In this document: positions 1 to 4,942 of the stretch, in pieces
How the letters are laid out: every line of letters begins with the position of its first letter
Numbering within the stretch: position 1 is the first letter of the stretch
Source of the DNA: Bacteriovoracaceae bacterium
GTDB lineage: Bacteria; Bdellovibrionota; UBA1018
Assembly (NCBI GenBank): GCA_023250755.1
Contig: JAHFAC010000123.1
Span: 1-5,069, forward strand
Reading direction: 5' to 3'
Length of the DNA stretch: 5,069 nt
Program-made: the position numbers and the translations under genes
The notes under the pieces: model-generated
The model's input: only the letters and a program-made list of their open reading frames with translations
Told to the model about the DNA's origin: nothing
The model's database searches: none

Positions 1-403
1 CGGCTTCAATTCCCCAAAGCAGGCGCTCGATATAGCGGCGGTTTTCAGGGACCTCAACCACAGAGGGGTCCCTAATTTCCTTACGCAGCCGGGTGAGCAT
101 CTCCAATTTTTGATCTTCATTTAAACTGTAAATATGTTCTGCAATTTCTCTGGCGGATTTCTCATCTTCACCCTTTTCAATTGCCTTATGGATCTCTTCT
201 TCAATCAGTTTTGCCAGTTCAACACGCCGGTGAAACACCTCTGCAGTTAGGGTGATTCGCCTCCCCCGGGCGTCCGCGGAATCGGCTTCGGGGCGTTGGT
301 TTTTTTCTCCCTCCCCCGCGTGTTCCTGATCTTCGGCGTGTCCAATAGGTGAGGAAGATCCCAGAAAGAGTAGGATACCCAAAATCAGAGCCAGCGGCTT
401 CAT
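1..403 (-). CDS. Exported hypothetical protein, N-terminal part (cut by window edge)
   Basis: An open frame reads leftwards from an ATG at 403-401 off the edge of the window, giving 134 residues with no stop. The N-terminus is a textbook Sec signal peptide: MKPLA, then a leucine-rich hydrophobic core (LILGILLFLG), then a small-residue region ending in GHA before an acidic stretch (EDQEHAGEGE), so cleavage after about residue 23 is likely. The mature part starts with a charged, probably disordered stretch (about 24-48) and continues as a charged helical region rich in Glu, Lys and Arg (about 50-125). The start is supported by GAGGTG six bases upstream of the ATG. I do not recognise the family. 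The protein is predicted to be periplasmic or secreted, and its function is unknown. A complete insertion sequence lies about 50 bp upstream and its transposase reads in the same direction, so expression of this gene has probably been altered. I am confident that the frame is real and not confident of any role. Confidence 0.75.
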   Translation of the reverse strand, partial: MKPLALILGILLFLGSSSPIGHAEDQEHAGEGEKNQRPEADSADARGRRITLTAEVFHRRVELAKLIEEEIHKAIEKGEDEKSAREIAEHIYSLNEDQKLEMLTRLRKEIRDPSVVEVPENRRYIERLLWGIEA

Positions 404-449
404 GGGGCACCTCGGGAGTCCGGCGAACGCATCTGCGTTGAGAGCCACT
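404..449. other. Short 5' leader of the exported protein gene, up to the IS insertion point
   Basis: These bases are what remains of the native upstream region of the exported protein gene before the inserted element begins. They hold the ribosome binding site (GAGGTG on the minus strand) and a small palindrome. I see no convincing -10/-35 pair here. This fits the native promoter lying beyond the insertion point, in sequence now found to the right of the element. Confidence 0.45.
426..439. promoter_or_regulatory. 14-bp palindrome in the leader of the exported protein gene
   Basis: AACGCA-TC-TGCGTT is a perfect 6-bp inverted repeat with a 2-bp centre, 22 bp upstream of the start codon at 403. 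It could be a small operator or a weak leader hairpin. With a 2-base centre it would make a poor RNA loop, so a dimeric protein-binding site is the more natural reading. A match this short can also be chance. Confidence 0.3.
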
Positions 450-453
450 GTAC
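450..453. repeat. Likely target-site duplication (left copy, GTAC)
   Basis: GTAC abuts the left inverted repeat and is matched by GTAC abutting the right one at 2052-2055. The word is palindromic, so a true duplication cannot be separated from an inverted-repeat extension without an empty-site sequence. Confidence 0.5.
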
Positions 454-470
454 ATAGAGCTAGTTCGGAG
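454..470 (+). repeat. Left terminal inverted repeat of the 1.6-kb IS
   Basis: ATAGAGCTAGTTCGGAG matches the reverse complement of 2035-2051 at 16 of 17 positions, with an uninterrupted 16-bp core. Further inside, the two ends diverge quickly. This is the transposase-distal end, downstream of the transposase stop codon. Confidence 0.9.
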
Positions 471-577
471 ATGGGTTTAGAATGTTTTGACTATTCCGCA
501 GTCTAATTTTGAATTTCAATGTCTTCTAGGAGTGATGGGAGATGGATTTTTGATTCGACCCTTTAAACTTTTCTGCG

Positions 578-1930
578 TCACGCTGGCTGCATCTGCAGTA
601 AATTGATTTTCCGTACCATTTTGCAGAGATTGAAGCCCAAAAACGAGCGATGGCCGTAGGTTTCCATTGCCCGAATACTTTTTGCATTGGGTTTGTTGAA
701 ACCGTATTTCTTGGATTTGAGATTCCCTATAACCCCTTCCACTTGGGCCCTCTCTCGGCGGATCGTTTCCGCCATTTCGTCTGACACTGCCCATTTGGTC
801 TTGCCCGTCGGAGCAATACCCACGTATTTGACTCCCAATTTCGAGGCTCGCTTGATATTGATTTTGCTGTATCCGCCACGATCGAAACCAAATTTTTCGG
901 GGGCTTCGTCGAATAGAGAAATGTGCTCGTGGATTGCTTGTAGACAAAATTTCTGATCTGACGCATGTACCCCGTTGTCTATCAAAAAACCCAAGGCAAA
1001 TCCGTCGATTCGACTGACTCCCCATTTCAACCCAAATTCTACTGACTTTCCAGCCTTCCCTCGTACGATGGAATACAGCTCGGGGGACTGAAGATGAATT
1101 ATCTTTTTTGCAGCCACAAATCCTGTCTCTAAAAAATGTAAAATCTGTGGCAATAACCGAGTCATTAATTCTGAAAGACGAGCGAGCTCTTTTGATGACT
1201 TGCTCCGTACTTGTAATCCTTGTTCCAGGCACTCTTTTAAGGCGCCTTGAATCTCTTGAACCGTATGGTAAAGCTTCTTCCCCACTTTGCGTTTTTGCTC
1301 TTTGGTTTTGGCAAATAAGTGCGACTTTCTGACTAACCCCTTCACCTTGTCCACTACTTCGTTGACCTTCTCTTTTACCGATGAAAACTTGTCCCCAACT
1401 CGCTTTAAGTTTTTCGCCACTAAATCGGTAAAACGTTTCATTAACTCCACTTCGTTGGGATAGGGAATCATTGCTTCCTGTGCCGTCGTATCGCTCATCA
1501 GACTTGATGAATCCAAAATGCCGGCCTCTTTTGCACTGACTAACGCTTGCCGATTTAATAGCTCCATTCCCTCTGGACCCATCATCTGGGTAAACTCGAA
1601 AATCGTAATGTGATCTGGCTGCCATGTCGAATCCATAAGCCCGCACAAATATCGCGCCGGCGCATAATGCGCGATTAGATCTTCCGCTTGCCGAAAAGTA
1701 ATGTTGCGTACTGACATCAATGTCGTCGCTCCCAAGAGCTCTCTGTAATGCGGCTGCGGCCCGGATTCTACTTTCACTTTCGAAGCTCGAACTCCAATCG
1801 CTGTCTCGATAATCTGGGGCCAATCCATTACATCGGCTAATTGCACCAGTTCGTGCTGATCCTTGATTGTAATCTTGGCGCTCCTGGGATGAGTATTGTC
1901 GAAAAAACCAATCTGCTTGGGATCTATCAT
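578..1930 (-). CDS. DDE transposase of the 1.6-kb IS (IS5/IS1182/ISNCY-like)
   Basis: This encodes a 450-residue transposase that would bind the flanking inverted repeats and catalyse cut-and-strand-transfer of the element. The ATG at 1930 is preceded by AAAGGA nine bases upstream. The frame also opens at a TTG at 1963, but that start lacks a comparable site. The N-terminal third is the conserved DNA-binding and dimerisation part of these families (about residues 20-120, including RNITFRQAEDLIAHY). Candidate catalytic residues are D147 in SDTTAQEA, D350 in FDRGGYS and E398 in RAQVEGVIGNLK. The C-terminus carries the usual RSFLGFNLCKMVRKI ending. Between the first two acidic residues lie about 200 residues, including a lysine-rich helical segment (about 175-265) that looks like an insertion domain. 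No frameshift or internal stop is visible. The exact IS family is my recollection of the SDTTAQE..IPYPNE motif style and is less certain than the transposase call. Confidence 0.92.
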   Translation of the reverse strand: MIDPKQIGFFDNTHPRSAKITIKDQHELVQLADVMDWPQIIETAIGVRASKVKVESGPQPHYRELLGATTLMSVRNITFRQAEDLIAHYAPARYLCGLMDSTWQPDHITIFEFTQMMGPEGMELLNRQALVSAKEAGILDSSSLMSDTTAQEAMIPYPNEVELMKRFTDLVAKNLKRVGDKFSSVKEKVNEVVDKVKGLVRKSHLFAKTKEQKRKVGKKLYHTVQEIQGALKECLEQGLQVRSKSSKELARLSELMTRLLPQILHFLETGFVAAKKIIHLQSPELYSIVRGKAGKSVEFGLKWGVSRIDGFALGFLIDNGVHASDQKFCLQAIHEHISLFDEAPEKFGFDRGGYSKINIKRASKLGVKYVGIAPTGKTKWAVSDEMAETIRRERAQVEGVIGNLKSKKYGFNKPNAKSIRAMETYGHRSFLGFNLCKMVRKINLLQMQPA

Positions 1931-2034
1931 GGCGTGTGGTCCTTTGATGAGAAAGTTTAACAATGCATTTCACTCACAAAAGATCTGATTTACGTCGACA
2001 AAAGGCAAGACTTAAAAAGAAAAAATGCGCCTAA

Positions 2035-2051
2035 CTCCGAACTAGCTCTAA
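2035..2051 (-). repeat. Right terminal inverted repeat of the 1.6-kb IS
   Basis: On the minus strand this reads TTAGAGCTAGTTCGGAG, matching the left end at 16 of 17 positions. It is the transposase-proximal end. The 104 bp between it and the transposase start are AT-rich on the minus strand and should contain the transposase promoter, although I cannot place one confidently. Confidence 0.9.
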
Positions 2052-2055
2052 GTAC
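2052..2055. repeat. Likely target-site duplication (right copy, GTAC)
   Basis: This is the partner of the GTAC at 450-453, immediately outside the right inverted repeat. Confidence 0.5.
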
Positions 2056-2085
2056 TAAAATGCCCGTCCGTATAAAAAATTTGGC
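2056..2085. other. Remnant host spacer between two mobile elements
   Basis: About 30 bp, AT-rich, lie between the right end of the 1.6-kb IS and the candidate left end of the IS21-type element. If the 1.6-kb IS is removed, this stretch joins the leader of the exported protein gene (minus strand) and would be part of that gene's original upstream region. On the minus strand it contains TTTTTTATAC, vaguely promoter-like. Nothing else is seen. Confidence 0.4.
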
Positions 2086-2099
2086 TGTTGTGGGCGGCC
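2084..2099 (+). repeat. Candidate left terminal inverted repeat of the IS21-type element
   Basis: GCTGTTGTGGGCGGCC matches the reverse complement of 4927-4942 at 15 of 16 positions. Such a match between two short flanking regions is unlikely by chance, and its position outside the gene cassette suits a terminal repeat. The outer GC may belong to the flank, with the element starting at TGTTGT. Confidence 0.55.
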
Positions 2100-2197
2100 T
2101 TCCGATTCGATCCAACCTCAGCCTTTAGCGCGCCAGTCTAGCCATTGTGCAATCCAATAGGCCGTAATTTCCTAAATAATCATTACTTGATAGAGAG

Positions 2198-2233
2198 AAT
2201 AGGGGAGCCGTGTGTGCGACTCCCCTATTTTTT
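2198..2233 (+). terminator. Rho-independent terminator-like hairpin at the IS21 left end
   Basis: AATAGGGGAG (2198-2207) pairs perfectly with CTCCCCTATT (2220-2229) around a 12-base loop, and T residues run on to 2233, giving a stem plus U-tract on the plus strand. It lies upstream of all three element genes, so it would stop transcription entering from the left flank. Shielding a transposase operon from outside transcription is a known strategy of insertion sequences. Applying it here is an inference. The minus strand lacks a matching U-tract, so the effect is probably one-directional. Confidence 0.7.
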
Positions 2234-2242
2234 GGACTGGAC
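2233..2242 (+). repeat. Repeated word TGGACTGGA, copy A (direct)
   Basis: TGGACTGGAC is the exact reverse complement of 2297-2306 over 10 bases and shares TGGACTGGA with 2329-2337. It starts at the last T of the terminator-like U-tract. It could be a protein-binding repeat or one arm of an RNA stem. Confidence 0.6.
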
Positions 2243-2296
2243 CAAGGTGTGGTCAGTCAGTTGTGAGCCTGACCTTAGTCGGCCTTCCTCTTTCTC

Positions 2297-2306
2297 GTCC
2301 AGTCCA
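2297..2306 (-). repeat. Repeated word TGGACTGGA, copy B (inverted)
   Basis: GTCCAGTCCA can pair with copy A over 10 bp or with copy C (2329-2337) over 9 bp, but not with both at once. It ends 11 bases before the ATG of the cysteine-rich protein gene. Confidence 0.6.
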
Positions 2307-2317
2307 TTGTTTTGGCT

Positions 2318-2737
2318 ATGGTCGTGTGTGGACTGGAGATTGAGTGCCCCTGGTGTGGAGTTTCATTTTCTGTTTGTTGGGATTGTTGGCAACGGCAGCG
2401 GTACTGTGGAGGCAGGTGTCGGGATAGGGCAAGGCTTGAGAGCAAAAGGAAGGCCCGACGAAAGTATGCCCAGTCGGAAGCAGGTAAAGAGAGCGGACGG
2501 AAGAGGCAGAAGCGCTATCGTGTTCATCACGAAATTCAAGATTCCCAAAAAACCGTTACGGATCAGTCTACCGGCCCGGTCACTGACTCGGTAGATTCCC
2601 ACCACTGTTTGTTCTGCGGGATAAAAATCGGTCAATTTTTTCGATGTCCGAAGAAGTTTCGACAAAGTTGCCAGGGCACGGACGGGGGGACACATGGAAG
2701 ACGAAGGGCAAAGGGTCAAGTATCTCAAAGATGTTGA
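2318..2737 (+). CDS. Cysteine-rich, basic, probable zinc-binding accessory protein of the IS21-type element
   Basis: This is a 139-residue protein of unknown function. The N-terminal module has three cysteine pairs: C10-X2-C13, C20-X2-C23 and C30-X3-C34, a treble-clef or zinc-ribbon-like layout. A strongly basic segment follows (about 33-68, rich in Arg and Lys). A linker leads to a second cysteine cluster (C97-X2-C100, then C110 and C118), preceded by a His pair. Two metal-binding modules flanking a basic arm suggest nucleic-acid binding. I recall similar small proteins ahead of IS21-type istA genes in other bacteria, but name no family. The gene overlaps istA by 44 bp in another frame, implying co-transcription and possibly coupled translation. 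The start is uncertain: the ATG has no clear Shine-Dalgarno site, a TTG lies two codons upstream, and the frame is closed by a stop at 2276. The conserved cysteine spacing supports real coding. Confidence 0.75.
   Translation: MVVCGLEIECPWCGVSFSVCWDCWQRQRYCGGRCRDRARLESKRKARRKYAQSEAGKESGRKRQKRYRVHHEIQDSQKTVTDQSTGPVTDSVDSHHCLFCGIKIGQFFRCPKKFRQSCQGTDGGTHGRRRAKGQVSQRC
2329..2337 (+). repeat. Repeated word TGGACTGGA, copy C (direct, inside the accessory gene)
   Basis: This is identical to 2233-2241 and the reverse complement of 2298-2306. Pairing with copy B would place the accessory gene's ATG (2318) in a 22-base loop. Confidence 0.55.
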
Positions 2738-4115
2738 GGGGCTCAGCTATCGCCAGATCGCAACAAAACTAAATATTTCTCGACGGAGAATCGCGAAATT
2801 GTATTCAGGAGACCATGGGATCAAGGTCTCAACCCGGGGGAAACACCTTGATGAGTACCGCTCTTTAATTTACCACTGGTTTTCTGAACACCCAGGGATC
2901 AAGGCCAAACAGGTTTTTCAGAGGCTTAAAGAACGTGGGATAAAGACAAGTCACCGCACGGTTTCAAAATACACTCTGGATCTCCGACGGAAAAAACCAA
3001 AGACCTATTCTGAGCTTGAGTTCCTTCCGGGCGAAGAGGGCCAGGTCGACTGGTTTTTTGTGAGTCACCCGAAACTGGGAAAGTTGTGCGGCTTTGCCCT
3101 GGTTTTGAGTTTCTCTAGGTACCTTTTTTCCCATCTCTTTCCGAGGCACGCTTTTGAGTTTTTTATCGAGGGACACCTAATGGCATTTAACGCCCTGGGG
3201 GGCCTTCCCAGAGCCCTCAGATTCGACAACCTCCGTACGGTCGTTCTCAAGCGACAACCTCTGACCTACAACCCTGCCTTTTTGGAATTCGCAAGATTTT
3301 TTGGCTTTGAGATCCGGCTCTGCAATCCCGCCGCGGGCAACGAAAAAGGACGAGTAGAGCGCGCTATCCGATCCCTTCGCGATGGCTTCTTTAACGTTTC
3401 AACCCATATCGACTCCATCAAAGCGCTCAACTCGGCGCTTCACGAATGGGTAGATACTAAAAACAAAACAATTCATCGGGGGACCCTCAAACTACCAAGT
3501 GAGCAGATAAAGCTTGAGAAGTTAAAAGCACAGCCCACGTCCCCCTGGATAAATTGCTCTGTCCACCCGCCGAAACGGCCGACTAAAACCGCGCTCGTTA
3601 TCTTCGACAACAACAGGTACTCGGTACCAGATTCCAGCGGGGATAGGCTACTTTCCATTCGGAGCTACCCACTAAAGATCGAAATCTATGACCTTAACGG
3701 AAATTTGATGGCAACCCATCTGCGGTGTTTTGACCGAAATAAAACCATCCTCAATCCGAATCACAAGAGCCTAAAAGGCCTGTCGGAAGCCGCAAAGCAG
3801 CAGCGCATCCAAACCGTGATAAAAAATATGGACCCCGTAATGGAGACGTTTCTTGGCATTAATCAGGAGATAGGGGAAGGCCGCTATCAATCCTGTTACC
3901 GGATTTTTAAAGTCTTGCAATTCCATTCGAAAGGCTCAGTTCTCTCGGCCATTAGGGAGGCCGTAAAAAGAAGAAACTGCCGGATGAAATTCGTCTTGTC
4001 ACTTCTCGAACCACAAAGCGTGATTATTGAAGAGCCAGTTTCTCCCCAAAAAGAAGAGCTCCTCTCAATCGATTACACCCCAAGATCGCTTGAGGAATAC
4101 GAAAATGACCGCTGA
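2694..4115 (+). CDS. istA: IS21-family transposase IstA
   Basis: This is a 473-residue transposase that cuts and joins the ends of the IS21-type element with help from IstB. A helix-turn-helix lies at about residues 18-38 (SYRQIATKLNISRRRIAKL), with a second DNA-binding helical region at about 65-95. The rve-type integrase core has candidate catalytic residues D119 (GQVDW), D178 (LRFDNL) and E222 (GNEKGRVERA), a 43-residue spacing between the last two. A beta-rich C-terminal domain follows, with the characteristic NNRYSVP at about 306-312. The ATG is preceded by a G-run (ACGGGGGGACAC) acting as ribosome binding site, and starts inside the 3' end of the cysteine-rich gene. Length is within the usual IstA range. 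No frameshift or stop interrupts it, so it appears functional. The stop at 4113-4115 lies past the istB start. Confidence 0.95.
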   Translation: MEDEGQRVKYLKDVEGLSYRQIATKLNISRRRIAKLYSGDHGIKVSTRGKHLDEYRSLIYHWFSEHPGIKAKQVFQRLKERGIKTSHRTVSKYTLDLRRKKPKTYSELEFLPGEEGQVDWFFVSHPKLGKLCGFALVLSFSRYLFSHLFPRHAFEFFIEGHLMAFNALGGLPRALRFDNLRTVVLKRQPLTYNPAFLEFARFFGFEIRLCNPAAGNEKGRVERAIRSLRDGFFNVSTHIDSIKALNSALHEWVDTKNKTIHRGTLKLPSEQIKLEKLKAQPTSPWINCSVHPPKRPTKTALVIFDNNRYSVPDSSGDRLLSIRSYPLKIEIYDLNGNLMATHLRCFDRNKTILNPNHKSLKGLSEAAKQQRIQTVIKNMDPVMETFLGINQEIGEGRYQSCYRIFKVLQFHSKGSVLSAIREAVKRRNCRMKFVLSLLEPQSVIIEEPVSPQKEELLSIDYTPRSLEEYENDR

Positions 4116-4821
4116 CAAAGAGCTAGAGAAATTACTTTCTGAACTGACATGTAAGATTTCTATCGATGATATAGATGAAGATTCAAAAGGTACGGTTAAG
4201 GCGTTTCTCAAAAAAGAACTAAAGGCACGTACCGAACATCGAATGAAACGGCTCCTTTCCCGGTGCGGAATCAAACCGAAGCAGATGCGTGTCTTCGACC
4301 AATTTGATTGGAACTTTAATCCAAAATGTCCCAAACAAGAAATCCTAGCCTTCAGGCAATCCAACTGGATACAGGAAGCGGCCAATCTCGTTTTAATTGG
4401 AGACGTGGGCATCGGTAAGACCCACCTCTGCAAAGCCCTCTGCTACGATGCCGTCGTCAAAGGACACCAGGCCCTTTTTATCACCGTCTTCGACATCGTC
4501 TCAAAAATAAAGACCGCTCAATCAGCTCTCAACCGCATCGAGTATTACAGCAAAATAGACGTCCTGTGCCTCGACGAACTTGGCTACTGTTTCCACAGTA
4601 AAGAAGACACGGATCTGCTCTTTCAAATCATCACCAAGAGAACAGAATGTCTTCCCACAATCATGACAACCAATCTGCCCCCAAAACAATGGGGAACGAT
4701 TTTTTCGGGTACCGCTGCATCAGCTATTTTGGACAGGCTTAGCGCAAACGGAAAGTTTCTGAGCTGGGAAGGAAAACCAGGACGGGGGGTAAAACATTTG
4801 GCTCACTTAAACAAACATTAA
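4105..4821 (+). CDS. istB: IS21-family helper ATPase IstB
   Basis: This is a 238-residue AAA+ ATPase related to DnaC and DnaA. In IS21 it assembles on target DNA and recruits and stimulates IstA. Visible motifs are Walker A GDVGIGKT (residues 99-106), Walker B DVLCLDE (152-158), a sensor I-like TTNLP (188-192) and an arginine-containing ILDRLS (208-213). The N-terminal 60 residues are the helical, charged region that usually contacts IstA or other subunits. I chose the ATG at 4105 because it overlaps istA by 11 bp, as is usual for this pair, and has GAGGA nine bases upstream; the frame also opens at 4027, deep inside istA. Length is slightly below the common 245-260 residues, and no key motif is missing. 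Confidence 0.94.
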   Translation: MTADKELEKLLSELTCKISIDDIDEDSKGTVKAFLKKELKARTEHRMKRLLSRCGIKPKQMRVFDQFDWNFNPKCPKQEILAFRQSNWIQEAANLVLIGDVGIGKTHLCKALCYDAVVKGHQALFITVFDIVSKIKTAQSALNRIEYYSKIDVLCLDELGYCFHSKEDTDLLFQIITKRTECLPTIMTTNLPPKQWGTIFSGTAASAILDRLSANGKFLSWEGKPGRGVKHLAHLNKH

Positions 4822-4941
4822 AAAACCTCGATCAGGGATTAAACGACGGACTGCTCGTTCAGGCCGCCATTAACTGCCCATGCCCTGAGTGGCACAGCAT
4901 TGGGCCGAAATTGGCGCACTTCTGGCGGCCGCCAACAACAG
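4822..4941. other. Right-end non-coding region of the IS21-type element
   Basis: These 120 bp follow the istB stop and end at the candidate right terminus. They contain the subterminal motif TGGGCCGAAATTGGCGCACT at 4901-4920, a style I associate with IS21-type ends. Its TGGCGCACT portion resembles, inverted, the motif at 2127-2135. No gene and no clear terminator are seen. Confidence 0.5.
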
Positions 4942-4942
4942 C
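4927..4942 (-). repeat. Candidate right terminal inverted repeat of the IS21-type element
   Basis: GGCCGCCAACAACAGC is the reverse complement of 2084-2099 with one mismatch. Recognisable IS1595 transposase sequence starts immediately after it, which independently suggests that an element boundary falls here. Confidence 0.55.

Larger units (their letters stand above)
454..2051 (-). mobile_element. Complete DDE-type insertion sequence, about 1.6 kb
   Basis: One full-length transposase gene is bracketed by inverted repeats: ATAGAGCTAGTTCGGAG at the left and its reverse complement at the right, with only the outermost base differing. GTAC directly abuts both ends (450-453 and 2052-2055) and is the likely 4-bp target duplication. 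Because GTAC is its own reverse complement, it could instead be an extension of the inverted repeat. The single-gene layout is typical of the broad IS5/IS1182/ISNCY grouping of DDE elements. Transposase, start site and both ends are intact, so the copy looks young and possibly active. It lies between the exported protein gene and an IS21-type element. Confidence 0.85.
2100..2317 (+). other. Left-end control region of the IS21-type element
   Basis: These 218 bp between the candidate left end and the first gene hold no credible coding region. They contain a subterminal motif shared with the right end (2127-2135), a strong terminator-like hairpin, and two of three copies of a 9-bp repeated word. 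Smaller inverted repeats are also present, including GACCA/TGGTC (2240-2254) and GGTCAG/CTGACC (2251-2274). A promoter for the gene cassette should lie here, downstream of the hairpin, but I cannot point to a convincing -35/-10 pair. Confidence 0.5.
2086..4940 (+). mobile_element. IS21-type insertion sequence with an accessory cysteine-rich gene
   Basis: The istA/istB pair, overlapping and in the canonical order, defines an IS21-family element. Ahead of istA is an overlapping small gene for a cysteine-rich protein, giving a three-gene cassette. The ends are inferred from an inverted match of 15/16 bases (2084-2099 and 4927-4942), whose TGTTGT/ACAACA portions give the family-like TG...CA termini. 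A second, weaker pair of subterminal motifs (AGCGCGCCA at 2127-2135 and TGGCGCACT at 4912-4920) lies inside each end, consistent with the multiple transposase-binding repeats known at IS21 ends. No clear target duplication is visible, so the boundaries may be off by several bases, or the two flanks may have been rearranged. The genes are intact, so the element may be functional. Confidence 0.75.

Noticed and set aside
490..512. GACT...AGTC followed by TAATTTT as a terminator in the 1.6-kb IS
   Set aside because: The stem is only 4 bp and AT-containing, and the T-tract is offset. It is too weak to support.
1928..1963. TTG at 1963 as start of the first transposase
   Set aside because: The ATG at 1930 has AAAGGA at a good distance, while the 11 extra residues from the TTG have no supporting ribosome binding site.
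516..1973. Long minus-strand open frame of 485 codons overlapping the first transposase
   Set aside because: Its translation has no recognisable motif and a composition typical of an out-of-frame reading (many Ser, Arg and Gln). The overlapping frame has clear transposase motifs and a ribosome binding site.
2202..2233. GGGGAGCCGTGTG resembles the start of a group II intron domain V
   Set aside because: The required complementary half and the rest of the domain are missing. The sequence closes as a simple stem with a U-tract, which fits a terminator better.
2145..2594. Plus-strand open frame of 149 codons across the IS21 left end
   Set aside because: It runs through the terminator hairpin and the accessory gene in another frame, with no motif and no ribosome binding site. 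The cysteine-pattern frame is far more convincing.
2363..2728. Minus-strand open frame of 121 codons opposite the accessory gene
   Set aside because: It looks like an antisense shadow of the accessory gene. No motif or start signal supports it.
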